From NCBI GenBank assembly GCA_031310005.1, contig CM062382.1, positions 2,728,001 through 2,792,000 of the forward strand: a stretch of 64,000 nucleotides of DNA. Direction: 5' to 3'. This document shows, piece by piece, positions 44,657 to 58,136 of this stretch. Under the pieces are notes generated by a model. It ran no database searches. It had not been told where the DNA came from and saw only the letters and a list, made by a program, of their open reading frames with translations. The translations under genes and the position numbers were made by a program. How positions within the stretch are numbered: position 1 is the first letter of the stretch; each line of letters opens with the position of its first letter. This DNA is from Dactylellina haptotyla (Eukaryota; Ascomycota; Orbiliomycetes; Orbiliales; Orbiliaceae).

Positions 44657-46774
44657 TGTGAATGATCAGAGTTATGGCTTGAAAACTAGATATTGAATGG
44701 TTATAAGAGTTTTTTATTGAGTGCTGTTTCCTAGGGGGCGTTTGGGACGGTCAATATTAATGCGGATTGATATTGAAGTAAAGGGTGAGGAAAAGCTGAG
44801 AATATATAGTTTTTTCATGACGATGAGATCCGCTTCTCGTATGCAAGCCTCCGTCAACTCCCTCACCCTCAATACTCGGGAATTAGGCATATGCACGTTC
44901 CGCATGCCGGCTCCCACCTACAAAACTCCAGTAGTTTGAATGTATATCCAGGAGCTTGGAAGCTCTGCTCGGCTCTCGCATCTTCTTTTAAGCTTCCTTA
45001 TCCTTCATATGTTAACTTCTCTATTAGGTTGAAGCCTAATGTTGGACCTGCTACGGGCTGTTAGATTTTAACATCTTTGACGAGCTACTTTTTTCTTGGC
45101 AAGGGAACTAACTGTCAGGGCTAGCTTAGGCTCTGGAGGCCTTTCGCAAGCAAGAGTGGCGATATGAATTCAAAAAGCACTTGGATGGTTAGATTACCCA
45201 GAATCGAGTCAACTTACGAGCCGTCTATGCACATAACTGTGTTGAGGTGTGGCATTTTAGGGAACGATGCCCCTGAGCCATCTTGATATATGTCACGATA
45301 AAAATTATATTATATTAAATCAAGTATCGTGGCTCAAAATTCTCGATACTATTTGTCGCAATAGAATAATCTTTTAATATCAAGATATGACATGGGGCTG
45401 CCGTGCCGGGAGCGCGTGCAGCCGACAACCATTAGTACAAGTTAGTGCTGATGCGAGGTCCAAGGTCAATTCGGTTAGAATTTCCATTCGCGACTTCGCC
45501 AGCGCCAAACAGAAATTCTTAGAATGCTAAGATAGATTATAAATGAATTAGGAAATTTTTAGTTTGGAACATTTCCTAATCTATTATACTCTTATAATGG
45601 AATTATTCTTAGCCCAACTAAAGTAGCTAGGAGGTTGCATCGCGACTTGTTAATGGGGCGCATGTACCACCTTGAGATCTAATACCCCGTGTTGTTTCTA
45701 GCGGGCTCGGATTAGTTGAGCCTTGAAACACACCATCGCTCGTAAAATTCCCAAAATCCCATTTGAATATAGACAAAACTTGCGCTCGAAACTGGGTATT
45801 TGGTCAATTACGATGGTTTAATCCTGCCTGATTGGGGTAAATGCTGTTGTAAGCCCGATGATCGCGATCAGATCGGCTCTTGTACCTATTCACTTCGGCA
45901 AACTATAATTTTAGCTCAGGATACGTTTTAGTTCGGGCTGCTATATGCGTCAGTCTTATATCTCTCTCGCACCTCTACCATCGAGTCACTAATAGTTTAT
46001 AGCCTGCTCTTTGGAACATCAATCCTAAAGTCATTTTATACGTTATGATGGATGATGGGCAGTCGTTTCCTGTTAGAAAATGCCACCACAATCAGGTTCT
46101 CCCGTTGTAACGAAATTTTGGTGATGGGACTCCTAGAAATCATGAAATGAAAAGAGGGGAAGTTTGGAATGGGGTATGCAGAGGTTTTCGTACCATTAAT
46201 AAATCGAGCGTTTAATCGGTTCTGGCCGCCTGTTGTATGAATACTTAGTTATAAATTTTAATAAAATGGAGATGTAGCATTGGGAATGCGGAGTACTAAC
46301 CCCACCGCGAAATATTTTAGTCGTCTAGGGATACAAAACTGTGTGAATAGGAAGTTTTTCGCAGGTCTTTGCGACGCAAAACTCCGTTCCGGTTTTCGCA
46401 TCACTAACCCTAAGATTGCCGACTATAAGCTAGAAAGCAACTGAACTAACACTGGTTCCTTTTCCAGACTAGCACCAAAGTAGTTCAACACTTAGTTGTC
46501 ACCACTCACCATGGGAATCTTGGCTTTGGATTGTTGACCAGATATTGGAATCGAACATTCGCATACTTCACGATTCAGAAATGCATTTGAAACAGAGATA
46601 AAGACAATATCAAAGTACCCGATTCCTACTTCAAACTGGCATTTGTAAAATATTATAGTCTTTTTATATCATTGCGAGATAAATTCCACAGACAACTAGC
46701 TAAGCCAATCTTGCATTCCTCCTACCAAAAAAAAATTAAAAAAATACATCCTCAATCTGAATTCTTGTAGTCGT
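44657..46774. other. Long AT-rich spacer
   Basis: About 2.1 kb between two minus-strand genes. Palindromic AT stretches occur near 45290-45380 and 45530-45600, and there are short chance frames. No gene or recognisable mobile element was seen. Confidence 0.5.
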
Positions 46775-47338
46775 TTATTGGATCTGGAGCGTCGCAGTTT
46801 CTGGGGACCTCTTAACCTTTCTGGTCCGAGTAGAGAGATTGTATTCCAGTTCGAGAACAGCATCTGCCCCTTGGCGATAGTCTTCCCAGGCGGTACGGCT
46901 GACCGCACCGGTACCCTCTTGTCCAAATAGGCTTACATCCGACGATTTCCGAAAGTAGAAGGTGAGAGTATAAACATCATCCTCCTTTTGCAGATATTCA
47001 ACACCGAGGATATGGTCGCCCTCGAATTCTGGAATGAAAGTTGCTGCGTAAGCAGAGCCGTGGGCGCCACCTGCGTGCCATCCTTCTCTACTAATTTCCA
47101 GCATAGCCACTATACCGGATATCCGAATAAAGGAAAAGTTATGAGGAAGCGTTGAACCGATATTGATATTGACCCCGAGGGAAATCATATCTTTTATCGG
47201 GGCATTGACGTCGAGGTATTCCACCCCTCCATCCGCCGCGGGGGACACTGTAAATTCATCGCAATTATTGCGATCACTCCAGCGTGTTAATCCGATATTG
47301 ACGAGATTCGGGTTAACAATAGTGGTAATTTGGATCAT
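46775..47338 (-). CDS. Orphan 187-residue protein
   Basis: A single-exon frame starting MIQITTIVNPNLVNIG. It has alternating hydrophobic and polar residues typical of a beta-sandwich (VYTLTFYFRKSSDVSLF, AVLELEYNLSTRTRKV), one Cys, no signal peptide and no membrane segment. A TATATAAAG box lies 121 nt upstream at 47459-47467, supporting a real transcription unit. The gene sits between a lectin-like gene and a secreted GH16 on the same strand. I do not recognise the family; lectin-like folds of unsecreted fungal proteins would fit the composition but this is speculation. Confidence 0.6.
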   Translation of the reverse strand: MIQITTIVNPNLVNIGLTRWSDRNNCDEFTVSPAADGGVEYLDVNAPIKDMISLGVNINIGSTLPHNFSFIRISGIVAMLEISREGWHAGGAHGSAYAATFIPEFEGDHILGVEYLQKEDDVYTLTFYFRKSSDVSLFGQEGTGAVSRTAWEDYRQGADAVLELEYNLSTRTRKVKRSPETATLQIQ

Positions 47339-48565
47339 GATGAAGATGAAGTAGAATAGATTTTGGAATGGTGTGTTTTTTTAGTAAAGTATTTAGAGGA
47401 TGCAATGGATTGAGGTCTGTGCTATGACATTCTGATCGATGAAAGGGCATCCGCAGCTCTTTATATAATTTTTATAATCCAATAAAATAACAAAATTTCC
47501 TTCTGATATAAATGATATCATAGAGTGCTCTATATCGCATTCGCAAATACTCTTCCAGCGCTCCTACCTAAACATGCACCCCTCATTTCTTTTTTATATT
47601 TAGAAGTATATTTCGCCATCGGATAATTATTTCATAGGTCGTATCATTGTCTAATTGACGTATATTGCCGCTTTCCCGAGTCAATTGGAGAGTGGTGCTT
47701 TCAGCTACTTAACATCGCAGTAGGAATTCCGTGAGTAGACGGAGTCTAAGACGAGCTATCATGGTACTATTGTCGCTGCTTCCAGTTTTATTTAGAAAAT
47801 AGCCAATCAGTTCGGTGATAGTTTCTGGGGTAGTAATATAGCTAGGGGATCTAGTAATATATAGCTCAGTCGCACTCGGATGCAGGATTTAGCGAGTATT
47901 ACTTCGGCTTCTCCGCTCCTGGAAAAGAGTGTGGTCAGTGAAAGGGAATTCGGCCGTGAGGAATACTGTTACTTGTAGCTATAATGTGATTGAAAATTTA
48001 CGCGGAGAATGAGTTTAAACCCGTAGGATATCTGTGGTATGGCCTGCATCTAATAATACTTGTGATAAGTATGCCGCCATGGTTCGGTCTGTTTTCAGTG
48101 TTTTTTTTGGTTTACTCCAAAGTGTGTTGTTTATAGCAAAGGGATGACAATCGACTGTTGTGCTTTGGTCTGGGTTCGAGACTGGATAATCGATATCAGC
48201 TGCCAATCTTGTATCTGGACAAAGTTGTGGTGCCTAGACTGATCAGCTGCCGCTGTAACAATTATTCAGATGTATGTTAGCATTTGCCTCACAATGATTC
48301 TCTCATAAAATATAACTAACATGGGTCAAAAAATACTTGGAATTCCTTCTAATGGTTTGGAACTATATGTATTCTAATCTTCCCCTCATCCAATGATCTA
48401 CATAGCTGCTATTAGAAACAAGAAACTTGGGCAATAACTCCTAGGAGTTGAACAAACAAATAAGCAAATAGAAAGAAGCAATATCCAACAAGATATCTAC
48501 ATGGCAAGCATATATCTCACTCCCAACTATCGTTCTTCGCCCATAGAGTAAAAAAATTCACTGCA
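47339..48565. other. Promoter of orphan gene and spacer
   Basis: About 1.2 kb. A TATATAAAG box (minus strand) is at 47459-47467. The rest is AT-rich with no convincing gene; a 63-codon minus frame at 48015-48206 has no features. Confidence 0.5.
47459..47467 (-). promoter_or_regulatory. TATA box of the 187-residue gene
   Basis: TATATAAAG on the minus strand, 121 nt upstream of the ATG at 47338. Confidence 0.5.
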
Positions 48566-49423
48566 CTAAGTGGAGTGATACACAGCAACGTACTTGACTC
48601 TCAAGGCAGCTGCAGTGCCATCGATAGTCGCCGAGGTCCATTTTCCTCCCCAACTTCCATCGCCACCAACCGCGACGTTGAGGATGATATAGAAGGATTT
48701 ATAGACTAGTTTCTCCCAGATTTGGAAGTTACCGATTTGTGAGCCAGTAACAGTGAGGTAGTCCTGGCCATCCTTGTACCAGATAAGCTTCTGTTGGGTC
48801 CAATCAGAATTTCGTCTATCGACTTTGATAGCCCACGTGTGATATGCGCTACCCGTATATTGTATTCCCTTTCCAAAACTTCCATGTTCGCCGTTGGTTT
48901 TCTGATAGTGCACAGTACCCTGGTTGTTGTCACCCAAATCATTTATATTTTCGTAGATATCCCACTCGCCACAGTCAGGCCATGAGCCACCGTTACGGCA
49001 AGCATTACCCAAGGCCCAAAAAGCAGGCCAGATACCCTGCATGTTGGCTGGGTTTCCGGTAAAGTCAGGACCCCTGAGTTCGGCCTGGAAAATCATAGCC
49101 TTTCCAGCGGGACAGTTCCACGCTTGCGTGGTTTCCATACGCGCCGAGGTCCAATACTCTGGATTGGACCCCTTCTTCAATGGGGTAATAAACAATTGAC
49201 CATCACCCCAAAGTTGACCATTGCTGGCGTAGTCGGTGTAGAATTGTTGTTCATCGTTGGCGTTTTGTGACGGGGATCTCACAACTCGATTCCAGCCACC
49301 ACCGGGGAAGCCGCCTTTGGCGCCATTGAACTCATCATACCAGGTAACACTGTAACCCGATTGACTGGGTACAGCTAATGCCTCTGCGAAGAGTAGGAAA
49401 AGTGCTGCAAGTCGAGAGACCAT
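48566..49423 (-). CDS. Secreted GH16 endo-beta-1,3(4)-glucanase-like enzyme
   Basis: A single exon of 285 residues, starting at the second Met of the open frame because MVSRLAALFLLFAEALAVPS is a clean signal peptide; the 16 residues before it are aromatic and hydrophilic. The GH16 catalytic motif GEWDIYEN is at about 152-159: E153 as nucleophile, D155 and E158 as acid/base. Aromatic substrate-cleft residues flank it (WPAFWALGN before; FYIILNVAVGGDGSWGG near the end). GH16 enzymes of this laminarinase type cut beta-1,3 or mixed-linkage glucans of fungal or plant walls. The length is normal for a catalytic domain without a carbohydrate-binding module. A second, intronless gene in a region of intron-rich genes. 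Confidence 0.92.
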   Translation of the reverse strand: MVSRLAALFLLFAEALAVPSQSGYSVTWYDEFNGAKGGFPGGGWNRVVRSPSQNANDEQQFYTDYASNGQLWGDGQLFITPLKKGSNPEYWTSARMETTQAWNCPAGKAMIFQAELRGPDFTGNPANMQGIWPAFWALGNACRNGGSWPDCGEWDIYENINDLGDNNQGTVHYQKTNGEHGSFGKGIQYTGSAYHTWAIKVDRRNSDWTQQKLIWYKDGQDYLTVTGSQIGNFQIWEKLVYKSFYIILNVAVGGDGSWGGKWTSATIDGTAAALRVKYVAVYHST

Positions 49424-52141
49424 CTTTTTTGGATGATTTGAGGAGTAATAATAGAAAAAGATAGAGAACAAATATTTTATTGATATGTTTCTACGGTGCT
49501 CGCTGATTTTGGTATATGGTTAAGAGCCTTGAGTCTGTATGGATGTAGGTAGGAATCTCAAAACTTGGAGAAAAAGACCTCCCTTTTATAACATATCGAA
49601 CGTAGGCAATGCGCCCATATGACTAGTACTATATTCATGGGCTCAATTCATACCGAAAGAACTTTCTGTGATCGTACGATGTTTACTCACTACTAACCGG
49701 CGTGATTACATTTCAGGTGTCGGCAAAACCGTACTCGGGGTGTTTGGAGTATTAGGCATCGTAGGGGCTTAAGATATGACCCGAGAATTTTAAAGGAGAC
49801 AAATGGACCTGCAGGATTTTCTACCCAATCTCCGGATGCTTCTGGGGTTGTGCCTACGGATTTCGCAATTCTGCAAGCCCTATAGCAAGTGGCGTGGCAT
49901 GTGCGGCGGTTATACCCGTGATCGCCAAGTAGTGAGAGTGGAGACGATTACTAACTTTTATATTAAAATTACCTTTCAGTTGAGCTAAAACTATAATCCG
50001 AAGTACGCCAGTATATCTCCCTATCCTTGCTCATACAGGGTCAACGTCTATAATCCTTGGTCGTCAGAACATGTCTTACACCAGAACTATTTGAAAGATC
50101 GTTGAAAGGCTAAGATGCCGAGGAGATAAGAATTGAGAAAGGATTCAGACTCTGCATTGCGCATGTCTCTTGGTATACTAGGACAACATGTTATGCAAAA
50201 TACTTCAACCAAAAGCCTTTCGGCTTGGCGATCGAGATATTGATAATAGGCGTAATGTTGGTTCTGTTGTGTATAGCTCGGCGCTCATGGAGGATCACTG
50301 TTAGAAGCTGCGCACAATACAACGGATATTAATCCAGAGGTCTTATATTAAAATCCCGGAAAATTACAGCAGCGCGGACGGAATATATTTATCAGAACGC
50401 TGCTATATCGCCAGTTGGTTGCCTGATGGTGGCAGAGTGGCAACTCGGGCCAGGGACCGAACGCTAAAACTTCGAGGCCTTCCGAAAAATTATAACAAAG
50501 TGGAAGGTGAGGTAAGCTTGGGCATTGAAATTTTCAGTATATTACTGATCTGAAAGCAAACCGACGGGCATCGGCGAAATATAAATTCGGCTTGCACCCG
50601 GTGCTGCGTTTACCCAAAACATGCTCCCAGGGGCAAAAGAACCCATTTTTGTGTTGTCTGACTCGTGAGACCATGCAAAAGTCTTCGGCTGATTTCAAAC
50701 CCAATCAAATGTCAGCGTGTTGCCTTTGTGGTATTTAGACGATTATTCTCGCCTTTCGAACTCAAGCTCACCAAGATGCAATGCAATTGCTCCAGTTTCA
50801 CAGGGTTCATGAATTCAAATAGTCTGGGTCTCTCGATTCAAATATGCCTCATCACCCCAAGAGAAAATTTCACTCCCTAGTTTCTATAAGAGCCGAGACC
50901 GTGCTGCACCCTTGCACTTACCATCATCACACTTGCTAGGACCAGGTCACCGTGCATCGTGATCAATTCACTCAACACCTTTGATGATATGGTCAGATCT
51001 AAAGGAGTCACAACTGCTGGATGGAAAGTCAGGCGAAGAACGCGCTCGCTCGGAACCCGGAAGGAGGGTGAACAGCCAGCTAGAGATATATAGAACCGAT
51101 GTAATCACAGCTAACAATCCTGGACGCTAGCTTGTATTTAGTAGTGCTGACATAAACAAGGATTCTTTCGTTGCACCAAGGTAATACCTATCAGCTTTTT
51201 CTAAATGCTCTTCTCCTATAAATAAATGTCATTTCAAAGGAATTTTTGCGTTTAGTATTACTTAGCGGATTGGGTTTATCCATACTGACTGCTTCTTAAA
51301 AAATTCCTTTGCGCTTCTTCCTTACTGATATTGTATATCCAGTCGTATATTGCCCTGGGCCTTGCTGGGAATAAAAAATTGGGATTACCCATGATGAATA
51401 AGATGTATCTCCAGCTCCAGACGAAGCTGAACTTACCTCTTTGGAAATCTGAGAACTAGATGGAAAGTTTTAGTTCGAGGGTAAGTTTGCTCTATACTCA
51501 GATAGCCATAATGTATAGGTAAACGTTGATTGAGGCATCTTTATATTGTTTGTCGCATTGCCCTTCAATTTCAGTCTTGTCAAAGTACAAAACTGGCTCA
51601 ATTTCTCCAGTCTCGGCACTAGACTGTGATTGCGTTGCCACAAACGAAGCAATTTCTCGCCCTCGCATGGCTTCGCAGGCCAGACAACACAAAATCTCCT
51701 GGATGCCACCTTTGTGGTCCTAGTATTTCAGCTGAATCAGCTGAAGAGCCAGCATTCGGCACCCAAAGTTGGGCCTAACCGCAGTCCGCCTACCAGCAAT
51801 GAGGACCCCACTTTATTCCGAAGAATTGTACTCGTAACATGTACATTTTAGGATGCACCAAACCAGCCGCTCGCCAGAACTGGGGCCAGGGTCCACATGT
51901 TACTTACACCTCTACGGCTGTATTCTACTGATACCGCGAAAAGCGAAGGTGCAGAAGCTCAGTCCTAAATTTAAGCCAAATGGAGGGGTATTTTCTTTGC
52001 GAACCGTTTCTTGCCCATCACCAAACCTACTGTAATTCAATTTACCCCCTAAAATTTTGTGTTCCTTTATTTTGAAACCTTCTCCATCATTTGTCTTCGT
52101 GAGGTACGTAGCAAGGTAAACTCCAACCTTGCTGGCCCATC
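49424..52141. other. Long AT-rich spacer before the NLR gene
   Basis: About 2.7 kb between divergent GH16 and NLR genes. Only short frames (60-79 codons) on both strands were seen, none with features. No transposon could be named. The right end, CT/AT-rich before 52142, should hold the NLR promoter. Confidence 0.5.
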
Positions 52142-55100
52142 ATGGCGACAACACCCAAACTTCATAATGATTATACTGTGGGATGGGTGTGTGCCGTCCC
52201 AGCAGAGCAGACCGCAGCGATGGCAATGCTTGAAGAGATACACCTAGTCCTGCTCAAGCCGCCGAGGGATAGCAATAATTATATCCTAGGCGCGATTAAG
52301 CAACACAACATCGTGGTAGCGTGTCTCCCCAAAGGGAAGACTGGAACTATCCCCGCAGCAGCTGTGGCTACTACCATGGTGAACTCGTTCCCATGTATTA
52401 AGTTTATTCTTATGGTCGGAATCGGAAGTGGGATCCCCAAAAACGTGAGACTTGGTGACGTGGTAGTCAGTGTTCCAGGGGAAAGTTTACCCGGGGTAGT
52501 ACAGTGGGAAGCCCGGAATACATCAGACGGCATCAAAGTTGAACAGAGTGGAGCATTAAATAACCCCCCAGACTTACTGCTGACAGCCATAACAAGATTG
52601 AGTACCGACCATGAGAGCTTAGGCTCCAAAATTCCGGACTATCTTGAAGAGATGAAAACGAGATATCCAAGACTAGCTGGCAAATATTTAAAGTCTGGCT
52701 TGCATAAAGACATGCTGTTCAAGGCCGAATATAAACATGTGGAGAAAGATGGTGACGATGACAGCGAGGAGGATAGCGATGAAGACGAAGACGAAGACGT
52801 TCAAGCATGTAGGTGGTGCGACGAAAAAAAGATGATAACAAGAAAATCCAGGGAAATGAAGATACACTACGGCTTAGTAGCCTCTGGTAATCAAGCCGTT
52901 GGGGATACGGAGCTAAGGAACAAGCTCAAAAATACGTTTGGCAAGCTTCTTTGCGTGGAAACAGAAGCCGCCGGCCTGATGCAAAATCTGCCTTGTATTA
53001 TCATCAAAGGTATTTGCGACTATGCTGATTCACACAAGAACAATACTTGGAACGAACATGCAGCAGCAGTAGCAGCAGCATTTGCTAAAGAGCTCCTGGG
53101 TTATGTGCAACCTGGAGAAGTTGAATCCGAAGCCCCTGTCAAAGAGCTCCTTGATAATAGTAGGTTTATCCAAGAACCCCTTCTTCATTCCATATTTTGA
53201 TGAAATTTGATCATGTGTAAATATTTGTTCTAGTTCTGGGCTCCATCCAAAGAACTGAAGCCAATGTCGAGAAGTTGAAAGCCAAATTAGACAAAGGGGA
53301 AGACCTTGAAATATTGAACTGGCTCACAAAAGTCGATCACTCGGCCCAGCACATCGATAACTTGAACAGACGCGAGCCTGGGACTGGACAATGGCTCTTA
53401 GATTCCCCGGAATTTCAGACCTGGGTAACAGGCAACGATGAAAAAATCTCCAAAACGCTATTCTGCCCCGGAATTCCCGGCGTTGGGAAGACTACACTTA
53501 CAGCAATTGTTACAGATCATCTTCTCACATCTTTCACCAGTGATGAAAGAATCGGGATAGCGTACTTATACTTCGATTTTCGACGACGAGATGAATACAA
53601 GGCAGAGGATTTACTCGGAAGTCTCTTGCGACAACTGGTTCAATACCAACCGCGCCTCCCGGAGAGCATCAAACAGACCTACGCTCGCTGTACTAGTAGG
53701 AGGGGCACTCTAACTGTAGGAGAAATCACTCGCGAACTACGGTCTATCACAGATTTATATTCAAGAGTTTTCATTGTTATCGATGCTATTGATGAATGCC
53801 CCCTACCAATCCGAGGGAAAATTCTTTCTGAAATCTCGCAGCTACAAGAAAAGAGCAAATGCCCGCTCTCTTATTTCGCTACGTCGAGATTTATTCCAGA
53901 TATTTTGGAAGAGTTTAAGGGTTCTACAACTAAAGAAATTCGCGCTAGTAATGAAGACATTGTGAGGTATCTAGAAGGTCGCTTTCCTGATATTCCTGGG
54001 ATCATCCAAAACAACGTCGAGTTACAAAATGAGGTTAAGAAGAAAATACTTGATGGAATTGATGGCATGTATGTGCAAATGGTGCCAGATCCTCAATGAA
54101 TTAATGCAACCCTCTTAGCAGAAGACATCTAACAAAGTCTGTTAGGTTTTTGCTTGCTCGACTTCGTCTTGAGCCCCTTGCGGACAAAGTATCATTGAAA
54201 GAAGTTAGAAATACGCTCGATAACCAGGTGAAGGGACCGGAAGCGTACGACGATGCTTACACTAAAGCTTTGGATCGTATCAGCAGCCGGTACGCTCCAG
54301 GCGCTCGGAATCCTGCAAAGGAGGTATTATACTGGATTACTTGTGGCAAACGGCCATTCACAAAAGTCGAGCTACAGCACGCCCTGGCTATAGAAGTCGG
54401 AACTTCCGAACTCGATGTGGACAACATTCCAGATATCAAAGTATTAATGTCCCAATGCTGTGGTTTGGTGGTAATAGACGAGGAGAGCGACATCGTCCGG
54501 CTAGTCCACTACACTACTCAGGAATATTTTGAACGGAACTGGCGAACTTTATTCCCGATAGCCGAAGATACTATCACGGAGTCTTGCATCACATATCTCT
54601 CGTATACGTCTCTCAGCGAGCCGTGTGCACATTCGGGCGAGTACGAATCAAGGTGGGGAGATAATCCTCTATTTGAGTATGCCACACACAATTGGGGCAA
54701 TCATGCTCGAAGCTCAACAAGCGACAAAATTTATCAACTAGTTTTAGATTATTTACAAAACGATAGCTTGGTATCAGCCTGTAGCCAGGCGCAGATGCTA
54801 CGAAAATGGGAATCTGGCCGTATGGCGAAGGTGGCAAGAAACCAACCACGCGCAACAGCCGCACACGTCGCATCTCGCTTTGGACTCCTGAAGCACACTG
54901 AGATCCTTCTGAAGGATGAAGACTCTGTGGACACACCAGATAGTTGGGGTTATACACCACTATGGCGGGCTGTTGAGAATGGCCACGATGCCATCGTCAA
55001 ATACTTAGTTGACAGGGGCGCTAAAATTGATCTCAAAGATGATGATGGCTTCCATCCGTTGGAACTGGCTGCGTATAACGGATATCTCGAAGTAGCAAAG

Positions 55101-58100
55101 ATACTTTTGGATAAGGGAGCGGACTTTGCTTCGGGGGCTATGACAGCGGCTGCAAGTGGTGGGAATATATCCCTAATGAAGCTGCTGTACGAAAGGGGGG
55201 CTCTTGTGGATCCAGCTTCAAATTACTTCGCACCGCTACATTTTGCGGCAAGAACTGGAAATTGCGATGTAATCAGGTTCCTCCTAGACCGTGGTGCAAA
55301 CATTGAGCACAAGGATGACTATTTTGAGAGAAGTTGCACGCCCCTTATAGCAGCTGCCATAGATGGCCATGCGCCAGCTGTGCAATTGCTCCTGGAGAGA
55401 GGCGCCGACAAAAATGCTGTGGATAACTGGAAGAAAACAGCTCTATGGTGGGCAGTTGAGAATGGTCGCTACGAAGTTGTCAAAGTCTTACTAGGATGCG
55501 GTGTGGACACCGAGATCAGAGTTGATACGGAATATGGGAAATACACGCCATTAAGCAATGCTTTCCACTCGAGAAAAGAGCCACTTGTGAAACTACTGCT
55601 TGAGCACGGGGCCAACCCTAACACTGCAGATTCAGAAGGCGTAAGTTTGCTACTGTATGCTCTAGAGCATGGAAGCTATTTCCGCGACTTGATAAAACTG
55701 CTCATCGACGCCGGCGCAGATACAGTAAATATAACAACTAAGAATGACTACAACGCCCGCTACACCGCTATAGAATATGCAGCAAGGAAAGGTGAAAAAG
55801 AAATTATTCAAATCCTTTTAGATGCAGGGGCAGATGCTGGGCCTCTCCTGGTTTATCATCTTCAGCGGGGGAATTATTCGATGGCTAATGCACTACTCGA
55901 ACGTGATGGTCCTCTCGACCTAAATGCCACAAGTCAGTCAGGCGACACTGCGCTTTATGCCGCCCTGTGTCAAGGCCGAGGTGATATAGCAAACATACTT
56001 CTGGACCGTGGGGCGGATTTGGAAGCCAGACTCTACGAATACGAATGGGGAGGAGATTTGGAGGCCAGCTATAGTACTCTAGGGCGTGCAGTTGCGGCGA
56101 GATCGATGTATGCCGTAGATTTTCTCCTAGCCAAAGGCGCAAATCCAAACGCTGTTGACGGCGAAGGGTTAACTCCAATGTTCTCGGCTGCTAAAGCTTA
56201 TAACACAGATATTCTGGAACTCTTGGTCAAACACGGCGCAGATGTTAACGCCGTAGACAAAGATGGGAATACCCCGCTATTCAGGGCTATAGCTGAGGGC
56301 AAAGTTGAAATGATAGATGCCCTCATCAAAAACGGCGCGAATGTGGAGGCGAGAAACAAGACCAATGATACGGCAATCTTTTCAGCCTTTGGACATTATT
56401 CCGAGGAGAAGATAATAAGCGCTCTATTGGAAAGAGGTGCCAATATTGACGCACAAAATGGTGCTGGTCGCACAATACTGATGGAGGCAATACGAAAAGA
56501 AAAGGATGATGTGGTAGATATGTTGCTGAAGCGGAACGCAAACATACATGTCAAATGCAACGAAGATATGACGGCGCTCAGTTATGTTATGAATCGGAGT
56601 TCCGTGGGTTGCTTTGCTATCTCCCGAGATCCAAAAGTGGTCGAAGTGTTGCTTAGCCAAGGAGCTAACCCCAACGTTGCTGCCGATAAAGACGGCAATA
56701 CACCATTATGGTATGCTGTATCCCGCTACGAAGAAGTAGGTAAAAGTTCTTTGGAAATGCTACTGGAACACGGAGCGGATCCAAACTCAACAAACAGGAA
56801 GGGCCAGACACCACTTTTCAATACCCGGACATTGGGTTACCGTGATATCAGCGCCGAGCGTGTGAAGCTACTCCTCCAAAAGGGAGTGAATATAGATCAT
56901 ATTGACGAAGATGGAAGAACAGCATTGTTCTATTTAACCAACGCCGGGGGTTGCAAAATAATGGATATACTCTTAGAAAATGGAGCGAGTGTAAATATAA
57001 CCGACAACCAGGGTAACACACCAGTACTCATGTGCGCTCTTGAGAAGGGGACTATCTTCGCTAGCATCATAGAGGATCTAGAGGCCCACGGTGCAAAAAT
57101 CGATGCGATGAACAACCAGGGTTGTACGCTGCTACATTATGCTGCTCAAAAGGACGGGCGCAGAATTCTGAAAGACTTATTGATGAGGGATAGCCAGAAC
57201 TTGGACCCAAATCTTGCAGACAAGGACGGAAAAACACCTCTGTTACATGCAATCCAGCAGGGGCACACAAGCATTGTGGAATCCTTGTTGGATCGAAAGG
57301 TGGATATCAACATCGCCGACAAGGACGGCCAAACACCTCTGTTACATGCAGCCCGATTGGGACATATAGAAATTGTGAAATCCTTGTTGAACCTAAACGC
57401 AGATATAAACATCACTAACAAAGGGAGAACCGCGCTGTCGATTTGCTTGGACAAGGAGGAAAGAAGTTGGTTAGCAGTTGTAAAGCGACTGGTTAAAGAG
57501 GGGGCAAATTTAGATGTCGTCAGTGAGAACGGCCGCACAATCATACACTACGCCGTCAAGATGGGAAAGATAACATGGGTAAAGGATTTATTAATTAAAA
57601 AGCCTGAAATCGATCCCAAGGATAAAAAGGGATGGACACCTCTTGTTTACGCAATTCAGAGCGAAAAGGATGACATGGTAGAGTTGCTTCTAGAAAGTGG
57701 AGCTAATATCGAAGAGGCCGACAATCGAAGACGAACACCTTTATTCCATACGGTCCAGGCCCGGAATGGATTCGCCTTAGGCTCGTTACTCGAAAGATCA
57801 GTGAATACAAATGCCATTGACAATGAAGGCAATGCCCCACTGTCAAACTGCGTGGATCTGCAAACTGGCTCTGTTTACCCTCAGATGGCCATGTATCTAC
57901 TTGAACACGGAGCAAATCCCGACGTCAAGGATAAAAACGGCAAGAGCTTTTTGCTTTGGGCTATCGAAGTGAACAGGTATGACCTGGTAGAGAAACTGCT
58001 GAGCAAGGGTGCGAAGTTGGAGCTTGAACGTAGTGGCGAGCTAAGTTTTCCATTGATTGAAGCCTTGACCCACGTATCGCCCAGCCTGTGGAAACTAGTG

Positions 58101-58136
58101 GAAGATACTGCAGCACAGCAAAAGGCAAATTTGTGA
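52142..58136 (+). CDS. NLR-type receptor: PNP domain, NACHT NTPase, ankyrin repeats
   Basis: Three exons (52142-53159, 53234-54068, 54146-58136; introns 74 and 77 nt) give about 1947 residues. Residues 10-330 are a purine-nucleoside-phosphorylase-like domain ([67 protein letters not shown]) with an acidic insert near 202-220 and a CRWC pair. The NACHT module has Walker A GIPGVGKT at about 419-426 and Walker [11 protein letters not shown] at 518-527. After the [13 protein letters not shown] boundary formed by intron 2 comes a winged-helix-like linker, then roughly 30 ankyrin repeats from about 850 to the end. Fungal proteins of this design are STAND receptors linked to heterokaryon incompatibility and immunity; the PNP part is a known effector-type domain. 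All key NTPase motifs are present, so it looks functional. Confidence 0.93.
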
